Below are positions 46,041 to 55,265 of a DNA stretch of 64,000 bases, piece after piece. A program made the position numbers and the translations under genes. The stretch covers positions 2,170,001-2,234,000 of the forward strand of contig NZ_CP034451.1 in assembly GCF_003952525.1 (NCBI RefSeq). Reading direction: 5' to 3'. This DNA is from Mesorhizobium sp. M3A.F.Ca.ET.080.04.2.1. GTDB taxonomy: Bacteria; Pseudomonadota; Alphaproteobacteria; Rhizobiales; Rhizobiaceae. Within the stretch, counting starts at the first letter, position 1. Every line of letters starts with the position of its first letter. The notes under the pieces are model-generated. The model saw only the letters and a list, made by a program, of their open reading frames with translations. It searched no databases and had not been told where the DNA came from.

Positions 46041-46288
46041 CCCAGCGGTCGCTGCCTCGCCGCCCGGCAGTATAGCGCTGACTTAACCCAAATGAGGCCG
46101 TCTGACCAATTTCGAACGCCTGTCCCCAAGAGTTTCATGCCGACGGTCCGCCAGCCCACGTGGAGTCAGCCGTTCGAATGGGTGAGGCGGGAACAAGTCA
46201 TTTCACTGCAAGTTAGGCTGGGAGCCGGAAATGGTTCCGGCACCTGCGGCTAACAAATGTTAATCGCAGTTAAACCTGAGATTACACT

Positions 46289-47476
46289 ATGGGAATTATT
46301 TACATGGGCGCGGGGATAGACACGGCGAACACCAAAACCATCAATAGAGAACAACAACTACTAATATGCTTTTCTCATCTCCGCTGGAACTTCGTTCATC
46401 AGCGCCCGCAGCACCTCCTCACGCTCGCAGCGAGAGAGCAGCAGATTGTCTATTTCGAGGAGCCGGTATTCGAAGACCAAATCCAGCCACAGCTGCGTTT
46501 GGATAAGGTGGCGCCAAACATTCAGGTCGCCACGCCCATTCTTCCGCTGGGAACGTCTCGCGTGAGGGCCGATGTCATCCAGCGCCGATACCTCGACCGG
46601 ATCTTGGCTTCCACGCCGCATGCCAAGCTGGGCGCCTGGTATTACACTCCCATGGCGCTACGATTCAGCCGGCATCTCTGCTGCGACGTCTGCGTCTATG
46701 ACTGCATGGACGAGCTTTCCGCATTCAAGAACGCGCCACCGGATCTGTGTCAGTGGGAAAAGGCGCTTTTCGATCGTGCCGACATTGTCTTCACCGGCGG
46801 GGTAAGCCTTTTCGAAGCGAAGCGCTGCCTGCATCATGCGATCTATCCTTTCCCGAGCAGCATCGATGCCGGCCATTTTCGCAGGGCAAGGAAAGCCGGA
46901 AAGGATCCAGCCGACCAGACTGACATTCCTCATCCGCGGGTAGGCTATTTCGGGGTTCTGGACGAGCGGCTTGATATCGATCTTGTGGCGCGAGCCTCCG
47001 AGGCAATGCCGGATGTGCATTTCGTCATGCTGGGGCCCGTGGTCAAGATCGACCCGGCCAGCTTGCCCAAGGCCGCAAATCTGCACTGGCTCGGTTCGAA
47101 GGCCTACGCCGAGCTGCCTAACTACCTGCGGCACTGGGATGCCGGCTGGATGCCGTTTGCGCTCAACAAAGCAACGCGCTTCATCAGTCCGACGAAGACA
47201 CCGGAGTTCTTGGCTGCGGGCCTGCCTGTCGTCTCAACCGCCGTCGTCGACGTGGTGCGTAGCTACGGGGCCGCGGGTTTGGTCGAGATCGCGGACGCCG
47301 AAGATATCGAGACGAAGCTTCGCTCCGCCCTCGCTGGCCCGCGCGACATGTGGCTGGGCAAGGTTGATGCCTATCTCGCCAACATGTCCTGGGAGCGAAC
47401 ATGGCACGCCATGGCCGCACTCATCGAGGAAGCGAGCGAGAGCAAAAAGGTTCTACCGTTCCGCAGGAGCGCCTGA
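46289..47476 (+). CDS. Glycosyltransferase, GT4/TuaH-like
   Basis: A 395-residue GT-B-type enzyme: LLICFSHLRWNFVHQRPQHL at the N-terminus, VYDCMDELSAFKNAP, FPSSIDAGHFRRA, PRVGYFGVLDERLDIDLV and ISPTKTPEFLAAGLPVVSTA, the nucleotide-sugar binding region with the acceptor Glu. The ribosome site is weak. Its stop overlaps the start of the mutase gene (ATGA), so the two are translated together. It may transfer galactofuranose made by the mutase. Confidence 0.82.
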   Translation: MGIIYMGAGIDTANTKTINREQQLLICFSHLRWNFVHQRPQHLLTLAAREQQIVYFEEPVFEDQIQPQLRLDKVAPNIQVATPILPLGTSRVRADVIQRRYLDRILASTPHAKLGAWYYTPMALRFSRHLCCDVCVYDCMDELSAFKNAPPDLCQWEKALFDRADIVFTGGVSLFEAKRCLHHAIYPFPSSIDAGHFRRARKAGKDPADQTDIPHPRVGYFGVLDERLDIDLVARASEAMPDVHFVMLGPVVKIDPASLPKAANLHWLGSKAYAELPNYLRHWDAGWMPFALNKATRFISPTKTPEFLAAGLPVVSTAVVDVVRSYGAAGLVEIADAEDIETKLRSALAGPRDMWLGKVDAYLANMSWERTWHAMAALIEEASESKKVLPFRRSA

Positions 47477-48672
47477 TGATGTTCGACTGGCTGATCGTCG
47501 GCGCCGGTTTCGCCGGCAGCGTTCTCGCCGAGCGCATCGCATCGCAACGGGGGGAAAGCGTTCTCCTTATCGACCGTCGCAATCACGTCGGTGGCAACGC
47601 GTTCGATTGCTACAACGAAGACGGCATCCTCATTCACCGTTACGGGCCGCACATATTCCACACCAACGCAGAGTCGATCGTGGAGTATCTTTCACAATTC
47701 ACGACATGGCGGCCCTACGAACATCGGGTGCTGGCCGCGGTCGACGGCAAGCTACTCCCAATCCCCATAAATCTTGACACGATCAACCGGCTCTACGGGC
47801 TCGATCTGAGTTCGAGCCAATTGGAGGAGTTCTTCGCATCGCGCCGCGAAACCGTCGAAGAAGTCCGTACGGCCGAAGAAGTCGTCGTCAGCACGGTCGG
47901 ACGCGAACTCTACGACAAGTTCTTTCGCGGCTATACCAGAAAGCAATGGGGGGTCGATCCGTCGCAACTCAGCAAATCCGTGACGGCGCGGGTGCCAACC
48001 AGGACGAATCGTGATGACCGCTACTTCGGCGACCGCTTCCAGATGATGCCGGCCGGCGGCTATGCGCGCATGTTCGAGCGCATGACCAATCATCCCAGCA
48101 TCAAGATCATGCTGCAGACCGACTATCGAGAGATCCGCGACCGGATCTCATTTCGCCGCTTGATCTACACCGGCCCTATCGACGAATATTTCGACTGCAG
48201 GCTTGGCCGTTTGCCTTATCGCTCCCTGCGTTTCGAGCATGTCACCGTCGACTGCGAGCAGTTCCAGCCGGTGGCGGTGGTCAACTACCCGCAAACGGAG
48301 GCTTATACCCGCATAACCGAGTACAAGCATTTGACTGGCCAGAAGAATGCCCGGACAAGCCTGACCTACGAATATCCCACAGACGTGGGCGATCCCTATT
48401 ATCCTGTGCCGCGGCCGGAAAACGAAGCGCTGTACAAGCAGTACGAAGCGCTGGCAGCGAGCTGCCCGGACGTGTGGTTCGTCGGGCGCCTTGCCACCTA
48501 TCGCTACTACAACATGGATCAGGTTGTCGGCCAGGCTCTGGCGACGTTCGGGCGTATCCAGAGAACGCTTGCCATTCCAAGTGACATCCTGGTGCCACCT
48601 GTGGCCGTGCCGGCGAAGCGACACCCCATCGCCGAACAGCCCCAGGGCTCGCTTATCGCGAATCCAGGTTGA
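47476..48672 (+). CDS. glf: UDP-galactopyranose mutase
   Basis: A flavoenzyme of 398 residues that converts UDP-galactopyranose to UDP-galactofuranose. It has the FAD motif WLIVGAGFAGSVLAERIA, then HVGGNAFDCYNEDGILIHRY and GPHIFHTN, GYTRKQWGVDP, the active-site Arg in YTGPIDEYFD, and VGRLATYRYYNMDQVVGQAL near the C-terminus. ATG 47476 or 47479 are both possible. Its 3' end overlaps that of the convergent glycoside hydrolase by about 20 bases. Confidence 0.93.
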   Translation: MMFDWLIVGAGFAGSVLAERIASQRGESVLLIDRRNHVGGNAFDCYNEDGILIHRYGPHIFHTNAESIVEYLSQFTTWRPYEHRVLAAVDGKLLPIPINLDTINRLYGLDLSSSQLEEFFASRRETVEEVRTAEEVVVSTVGRELYDKFFRGYTRKQWGVDPSQLSKSVTARVPTRTNRDDRYFGDRFQMMPAGGYARMFERMTNHPSIKIMLQTDYREIRDRISFRRLIYTGPIDEYFDCRLGRLPYRSLRFEHVTVDCEQFQPVAVVNYPQTEAYTRITEYKHLTGQKNARTSLTYEYPTDVGDPYYPVPRPENEALYKQYEALAASCPDVWFVGRLATYRYYNMDQVVGQALATFGRIQRTLAIPSDILVPPVAVPAKRHPIAEQPQGSLIANPG

Positions 48673-49786
48673 ATAGCCTCCGTTGCCTGGCCAGTTCCTC
48701 GGCCATCGCTTGGCGGAGACGACGCGAACCGTCTGCGTGAATGACCGAGAACAGACCGACCTCGGCATGGCGCGAATTGTCCCACCCGGGATATGCCGTG
48801 ACCGGATAGAGGCAGATCCCGTCGATCGCTGCGCCCTCGCCAATGGCGGCGCGAACCTCATCGCATACATAGTGGAGCCAGGCCGGCCCGCCGGAGCCTT
48901 CGGCGCCGGTCTCGGCGATGTATATTGGCTTGCTGTAGCGACGGGCGACCTCAACCAGCATTTCCGACATCGCCCGGTACTCGTGATGCCCCATCGGAAT
49001 GGTCGGCCCGTGCAGATACCATTGATTGTGCGGGTAGAAGTTGAGGCCGATCACGTCGATCAGATCCTCGCTGCCTCCGAGTTGCGGCTCAACGCGCCCC
49101 ATCAGCATGTCGTAGGCCTCGAACTGTCCCAAGCAGACATTCTCGGCGCGGCGTATCTCGGGACGGCTTCGATCTCGCGGCGCCACATGGATGAGCGGTT
49201 CGGCCCATATGAAGCGGCATTCGGGGTCAGCTTCTCGCATTGCCCGGATGCCCTGCACGGCGGCCTTGACCAGATGACGCTTAAACCATCCCTTCCTTTT
49301 TGGGCCGGCCGGCGGAAAATAGCCGACTTCGACTGCCCATGCGAAGAACGATATCTCGTTGATGGGACAAACCAGCGCGGCTTTGCCGGCCATGGCTCGA
49401 TGCAGCCGAACCGCTTCGGCTGCAAAAGATGCATAGCTTTCGATCATCCCTTCGCTGCCCTGGTTGAGATGATCGGGGGATCCGTAATGAAAGATATCCC
49501 AGATGACCTGAACACCGGCCCGACCGGCCGCTTCGATCATCGAAATCCAATTCGACCAGTCGTAGACCCCCGGTGCCTTTTCGATCAGATGCCAGCGCAG
49601 CCCGTCGCGAATGGTTCTCAGTCCAAGAGCGGCGCAGCGCCGATAGTCGTCCTCGGCATGAATGTCATGGCTGGTCGCCCGCAACAGATCGAGGCGCACG
49701 CCATCCTTTCGCCGGTGCGAAGAGCACTCGAATCCGGCCATGAAAAAGCTGTCGAATGTGACCGTGCTTTCAACATGATTTTGCAT
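48653..49786 (-). CDS. Clan GH-A beta-glycosidase (GH1-like)
   Basis: A (beta/alpha)8 glycosidase: ECSSHRRKDGVRLDLLRATS, GLRTIRDGLRWHLIEKAPGV, VCPINEISFFAWAVEVGYFP (acid/base Glu after Asn), VIGLNFYPHNQWYLHG, and KPIYIAETGAEGSGG (nucleophile Glu). No signal peptide is seen. The start at 49786 is tentative because no good ribosome site is visible; the frame continues to a TTG at 49858. It shares the locus with glf and the GT, suggesting turnover or trimming of the same glycan. Confidence 0.78.
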   Translation of the reverse strand: MQNHVESTVTFDSFFMAGFECSSHRRKDGVRLDLLRATSHDIHAEDDYRRCAALGLRTIRDGLRWHLIEKAPGVYDWSNWISMIEAAGRAGVQVIWDIFHYGSPDHLNQGSEGMIESYASFAAEAVRLHRAMAGKAALVCPINEISFFAWAVEVGYFPPAGPKRKGWFKRHLVKAAVQGIRAMREADPECRFIWAEPLIHVAPRDRSRPEIRRAENVCLGQFEAYDMLMGRVEPQLGGSEDLIDVIGLNFYPHNQWYLHGPTIPMGHHEYRAMSEMLVEVARRYSKPIYIAETGAEGSGGPAWLHYVCDEVRAAIGEGAAIDGICLYPVTAYPGWDNSRHAEVGLFSVIHADGSRRLRQAMAEELARQRRLFNLDSR

Positions 49787-50088
49787 GAGGAGGCTATCGG
49801 CTGTCCGAGTTCCGGCGCTTGTTGCATCTCGGCAGGAACCGGTCGATTGCTTTCTCAATCGGCCGGCAATCCTGAATTTTGCGTATGCTGACTGGTTTCA
49901 CATTCCGCATGGCGTCGCCGATTCACATCACGAGAGTTGCCCAACCCGGTGGCCTCGCCTTTGTTCCTGTCGCGCATCGCATCGGCTGCGCTGCCAGCGG
50001 AGCAGGACCCGCGAAGTTTTCGCAGTGTTGGAGCGAAATCGGACGTTGGCAGTTAGGCAGGACAGGCAGCTAGCGATAGGAACGAACG

Positions 50089-50661
50089 ATGCATCCCAGG
50101 GCTTCCGCTGGCGACCCGGGAAACGCCACTCCAACCACACCGGCCGCGGAAGGGCTCGCTCCCGCCTTGGCCCGCAACATCGACGCTCTGGTAGAGCGCA
50201 GGAAGCGCGAGGCGAAAGCAGCATCACTGGAGCAGCGGGCCGCGGCCGCAATCGGCAAGTTCGCCGGCAGCATGATTTTCGTCTACATCCATCTTATTTT
50301 GTTTGGCGGCTGGATCGCTTTGAACACCGGGATCTTCCCCTTCGTTCAAGCCTGGGATCCTTCCTTGGTGATCCTGGCGATGTTCGCATCCGTCGAAGCG
50401 ATCTTTCTCTCCACCTTTGTCCTTATCACCCAGAACCGAATGGCTGCCGAAGATGATGCACGGGCGGATCTTGATCTTCAGGTCAGCCTGCTGAACGAAC
50501 ACGAGACGACGAAGTTGATCAAGATGGTGGAAGAAATTGCCAAGCACCTGAAGGTCCCGTCAGAAGCAGACGAGGAACTGCAGGAGTTGAAGCGCGATGT
50601 GGCGCCTGAAGCCGTACTCGACAAGATCGTGGAGGCGGGCGATCAGGCGAGCCCCACCTGA
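50089..50661 (+). CDS. DUF1003 membrane protein
   Basis: A 190-residue protein with two helices (SMIFVYIHLILFGGWIALN and SLVILAMFASVEAIFLSTFV) followed by the diagnostic ITQNRMAAEDDARADLDLQV, then a coiled-coil tail (TTKLIKMVEEIAKHLKV). This is DUF1003, often near cyclic-nucleotide or metal transport genes; function unknown. AGGAA precedes the ATG. Confidence 0.88.
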   Translation: MHPRASAGDPGNATPTTPAAEGLAPALARNIDALVERRKREAKAASLEQRAAAAIGKFAGSMIFVYIHLILFGGWIALNTGIFPFVQAWDPSLVILAMFASVEAIFLSTFVLITQNRMAAEDDARADLDLQVSLLNEHETTKLIKMVEEIAKHLKVPSEADEELQELKRDVAPEAVLDKIVEAGDQASPT

Positions 50662-51639
50662 GCTGTGTTCAGGTGGAAGGTGCCCGCCGGCCTTTGAAAC
50701 AAAGGGAGCTTGGTCCCGCGTTGGCGAGGGCCGTTATAAGCTGGTGCTGACGAATCAGGTGCCGCTCGCCTTCGGTACATTGCGCTCGGCCATTCTGATA
50801 TCGTCGACGAGTGCCAGGTCACAGCAACATCAAAGCGGCCGTCGGTCGTTCCTCACCAGTGGCCCGATTAGGGCGTCACGTGAACGCGAAGTCAAAGACT
50901 GCCCGTTCCTCCTAGTCGGTTACACGAACCCAATGTTTTTCCGAACGTCTATCCGTCGCGGCCTGTCGCCTTTGCGGCTGCCGCCGGCAGAGTGTCGGCG
51001 CTGACGATCTTACAAGAAGCCGCCACGTCTCCAGAGTTGGCTCCCGGGTGTTTGCTTCAGCGCCACGTCCTCACCTTCCATAATGAAGACCCCTGGCCCG
51101 AATGTTCCTTGGGTTCTTCGTTCACGCCTCCATTTCAAGCGGCTCGTGGCAAGGCAGTTGGTGCCAGATGACTGACGTAGCTCGCTCCGATCGACAGCCT
51201 GGCCGCACTGGTCGCATATGTAGAGCTGAGACGCTCCGATCGGCGGCGCGTCGCTATGCGCTCGTTGTCCGACCCTACTGGGACCAGGTCGGACAGCTTT
51301 GTCATCCCCGCAGCTTCCTGACTTCATGCTCAAGCGCCTCGCGGCCTGTCGTGCTGTCGGATCAACTCTCGGATAGGTGGCGAAAGGCCATGCCGCTTGG
51401 CGAAATAGTCGACTCCGCATTCCTGATCCGACACCCGGTCGCCCGTTGCCGGACTCCAGCGCAGGCGCAGACCAAGGTCCCGCCAATAGCGAAAGGCCCG
51501 TTGCCGCCTCTGCGATTTTGGACGACAACGGCTCTTGCCCCGAATCTCTGATCATGCTCGCGACGCACGGATCCTAGCCAGGACAATCGCATTTTCTCGC
51601 GGGTGCGGGACGGCGCCATAACATGTGTTAACGCGAGGC
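50662..51639. other. Gene-poor stretch
   Basis: Nearly 1 kb without a recognisable gene. A minus-strand frame (51010-51555) contains YICDQCGQAVDRSEL, which has a CxxC, but the rest is not protein-like and no family fits. Confidence 0.4.
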
Positions 51640-52030
51640 TGATGGCTCATCTTAGACAAGCCTCAGCGGCCGAAGATTTCATTCGCGCTCAGGGAGGCTG
51701 TGGGTGGCAACGAGCCCCTGTCGATACGGCTGGCCGGTGAATTCCACATTCTGCTTGCGGAACTAACGGGCTCGAAGCCCCTGACGCGCTATGTCAGCGA
51801 AATCGTATCGCGGTGTTCGCTGATCGTGGCCTTGTACAGCCGCCCGCATTCCGATCAGTGTGGCGTGGACGAGCACCTAGAAATCATTCAGGCCTACGGC
51901 AGCACGATCCCAGCCGAGCCATGCATGCGATGGAGCATCACCTCGAGGCACTCGAGACCAGGGCGCAAATCAGCGATCAGGCTGAGCCCGACGTTCGCTC
52001 AATCTTGAGCAAGTATGTTCGAACGGGGTA
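51640..52030 (+). pseudogene. GntR-family regulator, FCD domain remnant
   Basis: ALREAVGGNEPLSIRLAGEF, HILLAELTGSKPLTRYVSEI and VSRCSLIVALYSRPHSDQCG form part of an FCD effector domain. A frameshift near 51905 leads to MHAMEHHLEALETRAQISDQ and AEPDVRSILSKYVRTG. The N-terminal winged helix is missing. It may have controlled the flavin reductase gene that starts next. Confidence 0.65.
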
Positions 52031-52072
52031 ACCAGCTCCCAAAAAAGCCCAGCCAAATTCCAGGAGGAGACA

Positions 52073-52190
52073 ATGCTCAATCCCCAGCGCGAGCCGGCGG
52101 GTCAGCGGAGCCGTGTGAGTATCGATTTCGCCGGTATTTCGCCGCGCGAACGTTACAAGCTTCTGATCGGGTCAGTGGTGCCTCGGCCCA
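52073..52190 (+). pseudogene. Flavin reductase-family protein, N-terminal stub
   Basis: An excellent AGGAGGAG site precedes ATG 52073. The first 40 residues (RVSIDFAGISPRERYKLLIG, SVVPRPI) match the start of FMN-binding flavin reductases. After VVPRPI the sequence turns to unrelated VSGWFANPFPSYSLVW and stops at 52273. The rest of the gene has been lost to a recombination event. Confidence 0.6.
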
Positions 52191-52680
52191 TCGTTAGCGG
52201 TTGGTTCGCCAACCCATTTCCTTCGTATTCTCTCGTATGGTCTGGCGAACCTAACGACCAGGAGGAGGACTAGTATTCCATGGTGTCTCTTCATCCTACA
52301 AAAGGAGTCGATGAACCCGTGTTGACCATAAGGGTGCGAGCGCGGCTGTCTTGGGTCAGAAGCGGATTGGCAGCTTCGAGGCTCGCGCTCGGCTGCGAGG
52401 CGTCGTGAACCCATAAACTGACAACGTCTCGAATGGGTGGAAACTTGCCGTATGCGCGCCCCTGTCGGAACGACGTGATTGCGGCAAGGAGCGGACGTCG
52501 CCCCGCCTATGTGGCTTGCTCACTCTAGCATCGGGGCGGTCCGCAGACCGTTGAATCGAAATCGCTACGAAGCCCACGGGCAGACTCTTAGCCTCCCGCG
52601 CTGAGCATTTCGATGATTGTTAAATCCAAACCACAGGACGGTGGCCGTCGAGCGAGTTTTCAGCAGCCCATTTCCGCAGC
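52191..52680. other. Unassigned sequence after the flavin reductase stub
   Basis: About 490 bases with no recognised gene. It begins at the breakpoint of the flavin reductase stub and may be insertion-sequence debris. Confidence 0.35.
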
Positions 52681-53331
52681 CTATTGATGTGCAACTTGGG
52701 AAGCTGCCGACATCAACTCCTCGGGATTCGGCGCTCTGAAGGTGTTGAGGCCATCCTCCAGAACTTCAGTGAAGTTCCAGCGTACGATGCCCGCCCGGTC
52801 GATTAGGAACTGACCGACAAGCTGCCCCGAGCCGGAAGCCATCGCCTGCTGATCGGCTTCCGTCATCTCATATCCTTCCTTCTTGTTAAGGAACTCGTCC
52901 ATTGCCATGACGTCCATAGGCTTGGGCAACTCGCCCGGGAGATGTATCCGTATCGCCATGACCGTGTCCATCCCGACCTCGCGCAAGCCGAAAGCACGGT
53001 GCGAGGCCCGCTCCGGGTCGGATGCGGCGAGAAGATCGGGTGCCGGGTGGTAACGGAAATAGAGCCGCGCCCGCTCGACCGGCGTATTGACCACCGCCAG
53101 GCATTCGACGCCTTTCTCACGCAGGGCCGGCTTGAGTTGCGCCATCGCCGCGACATGGCGCCGGCAGAACGGACAGTGCAGGCCTCGGAACAAACCGATC
53201 AACAACGGGCTACGGCCTCGAAAATCATCGAGCGCGATCTTGCCTTCGCGTGAGATCGCATTGAGCACAACATTCGGTGCCCGGTCGCCCGGCTGCAGCG
53301 GGCGATCAACACTACTGGTGGACATCGACAA
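52681..53331 (-). CDS. AhpC/TSA-family peroxiredoxin-like protein
   Basis: A 216-residue thioredoxin-fold protein: LQPGDRAPNVVLNAISREGK, PLLIGLFRGLHCPFCRRHVA with a CPFC active site, AVVNTPVERARLYFRYH, then an insertion and VGQFLIDRAGIVRWNFTEVL. It resembles AhpC/TSA proteins with the CxxC form. The substrate may be a peroxide. No neighbour is obviously co-transcribed. Confidence 0.8.
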   Translation of the reverse strand: MSMSTSSVDRPLQPGDRAPNVVLNAISREGKIALDDFRGRSPLLIGLFRGLHCPFCRRHVAAMAQLKPALREKGVECLAVVNTPVERARLYFRYHPAPDLLAASDPERASHRAFGLREVGMDTVMAIRIHLPGELPKPMDVMAMDEFLNKKEGYEMTEADQQAMASGSGQLVGQFLIDRAGIVRWNFTEVLEDGLNTFRAPNPEELMSAASQVAHQ

Positions 53332-53668
53332 CCTCCTCGCCCCGGGTCAGGCAGGGAAAGCAGCACACCCAGCGTTTCGGAGGCGATCAAGTGCTGGGGT
53401 GAAAAGCTTCCTGTGCCAAGGCAATAGCTTTCGACCTCTACCATATTGCGAGGTCGAGATTACGCGCGTTGCAAGCCCATCATAACACGAAAAAGCATCT
53501 GCGGGTCGCCGCCAAACGTGGTGAAAGACCTCACCGAGCGAACCCTCTTGCGCTGAAGGTCAGGTTCCCTCGATTTGGAGGTTCAAGTCTGCAACGCCCA
53601 AGGTCGTCAACGGGTCGAGAACCCACCTAAGGCTTACACATTCGCCCACGCCCTGATTCATTTTTGGC
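53332..53668. other. Intergenic region
   Basis: About 340 bases between the peroxiredoxin-like gene and the transposase chimera. It should hold the peroxiredoxin promoter; nothing specific was recognised. Confidence 0.4.
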
Positions 53669-53926
53669 ATGAGCCGGTATGACCTGACTGAATTCGAATG
53701 GCGCATCATCGAGCCGCTCTCCCGAGCTTCTTCTCGTGGCTGAAAACCGAGCGCACACCCCGCAAGGTCTACAGGACGAGAGATGACGCCAGGGCGGATG
53801 TGTTCGATTACATCGAGCGCTTCTACAACCCGCGGCGCAGGCACTCGACACTGGGCTATCTGAGCCCCGTCGAGTTCGAGGAGCAAGCTATGCTAGCTTA
53901 ACCTGGTGTCCGAAAAACCGGCAGCA
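53669..53926 (+). mobile_element. Chimera of two transposase remnants (IS5-type start, IS3-type end)
   Basis: ATG 53669 reads MSRYDLTEFEWRIIEPL, the first residues of an IS5-family transposase. After about 53725 the text becomes FFSWLKTERTPRKVYRTRDD and ARADVFDYIERFYNPRRRHS followed by TLGYLSPVEFEE, the C-terminus of an IS3-family transposase, ending at 53901. The segment 53903-53926, read on the minus strand as TGCTGCCGGTTTTTCGGACA, looks like the terminal repeat of that IS3 element. It resembles the sequence at 63881. Confidence 0.75.
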
Positions 53927-54304
53927 GGCCACTCCGCCGGTGTCGATGAACGAGGCATTTAAGTGACACGTTCACTTGGCCCAGCCGAGCGGGCTGTTAC
54001 CGATTTTGAAGCAAAATGCCCGTCCGCCAAAACTTGGCAGACGGGCTGCGTCACGTTCATGGGAGTGCAGAGCGGATCGGTTGGCAACACGGATTTATCA
54101 GATCGAGAGATCGTTGAGATAGGCGTCAATCTGATAGCCGCGAGGGCCGCCAACGCGGCCCACCAACTCCCTTGGATTGGAAATAGACCCCTCCAATATT
54201 TTTCTCCGGTGCCGAGGGTACTCGCCAAGCGGGAGATGATAGTCCGACTAGCCCGGGCGCGTTGAAGGCAAAATCTTGCTCAGTGGGTCTGAAGGGAGGT
54301 TGCC
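53927..54304. other. Unassigned sequence
   Basis: About 380 bases. A plus-strand frame (53963-54265) contains LSDREIVEIGVNLIAARAAN, which is helix-like, but no family is recognised. Confidence 0.35.
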
Positions 54305-54645
54305 ATGGAAGACGGAACGTTCAAGGGCCGATTTTCGCGAGGGACGACAGCCTCCTTCTTCGAACGATCGAATGTATCATGGATGCGATAGAGTTTCTGG
54401 AGGAATGGCCCGTCGAAAGGCGTGGCCTCCCGCACGCAGCTGCGTGTGAAACCTGTTACGCCGCGTATGATGGCCGGAAGTCTCTCGAGGCCGCGCAAAA
54501 GACCTTCATGACGTGGGCACGCAGGGTCAGGGTCATCGAGGATGCCCCCTTGGCGCCATCATGGATGACAGGGCCGAAAATCAGCCCCTTTAGACCGCCT
54601 TATAGAAGCTGGCGGCTGAATTCGCAGCGACCTCGCACTCTCTAG
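54305..54645 (+). pseudogene. DUF982 protein, frameshifted
   Basis: ATG 54305 (GGAGG upstream) starts MEDGTFKG. After a one-base shift near 54328 the protein continues with PIFARDDSLLLRTIECIMDA, IEFLEEWPVERRGLPHAAAC, and GRKSLEAAQKTFMTWARRV, the DUF982 pattern. DUF982 proteins are small, rhizobia-enriched and of unknown function. The C-terminal tail after APL is not conserved. Confidence 0.65.
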
Positions 54646-54811
54646 CGCCGCAAGGAACGCGAAGTCGCATTTAACCGGCAGCATTTGGACCGACGTGAAA
54701 CGCAGCGCCGCAGATGGTCCAATGGTAAAAGGGAAATGCGAAGTGGCAAAGCTTAGGACGAGCGTCGTAATGGCCGTAAGGGAGATGGATTCTCGAAGCA
54801 GGCCAGCGCAG

Positions 54812-55201
54812 TCAGGTCGGATCGATCGTCGGCAGTTGGTTGAGCAACGTGGATACCGCCGTGACTATCTGCGGCATGAAGAACGGCTTTGTAATCATGA
54901 TGCTATTCGGGACGCCCTCGTGAGCCCAGTGGGTCGCGCTGTCGCCGCTAATGTAGACGACCGGCAGCACTGCATTGGCGCGGCGACAACGCCTCGCCAA
55001 CTCCCATCCCGTCTCGCCAGAGCCCATTCGGATATCCGTCACCAGCGCCTTGAATTTTTCCGGGTCGGCATCAAAAGCGGCAATCGCGCTTGCCGCGTTA
55101 TTTGCCCCTACGACCTCGAAGCCCGCTTCTTCCAGCGCCGATTCCAGATCGAGCAAAATCATCGTCTCGTCTTCAACGACTAGAACCGCGCCACTGCCCA
55201 T
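54812..55201 (-). CDS. Single-domain response regulator
   Basis: A 129-residue receiver: AVLVVEDETMILLDLESALE, phospho-acceptor Asp in KALVTDIRMGSGETGW, Ser in PVVYISGDSATH and Lys in IMITKPFF. No output domain follows. It lies 64 bases after the HWE kinase gene on the same strand, so it is probably that kinase's partner. The start at 55201 is preferred; the frame opens at 55228. Confidence 0.87.
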   Translation of the reverse strand: MGSGAVLVVEDETMILLDLESALEEAGFEVVGANNAASAIAAFDADPEKFKALVTDIRMGSGETGWELARRCRRANAVLPVVYISGDSATHWAHEGVPNSIMITKPFFMPQIVTAVSTLLNQLPTIDPT

Positions 55202-55265
55202 CTTTCCGGATACCCCCGAGCGGAGCACAACGCTTCACCGGAACTTATGTTCCGTGAATGTTGAA

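Noticed and set aside
48683..49891. Plus-strand frame of 402 codons opposite the GH1-like gene
   Set aside because: Antisense shadow; the minus strand has clear catalytic motifs and this frame has none.
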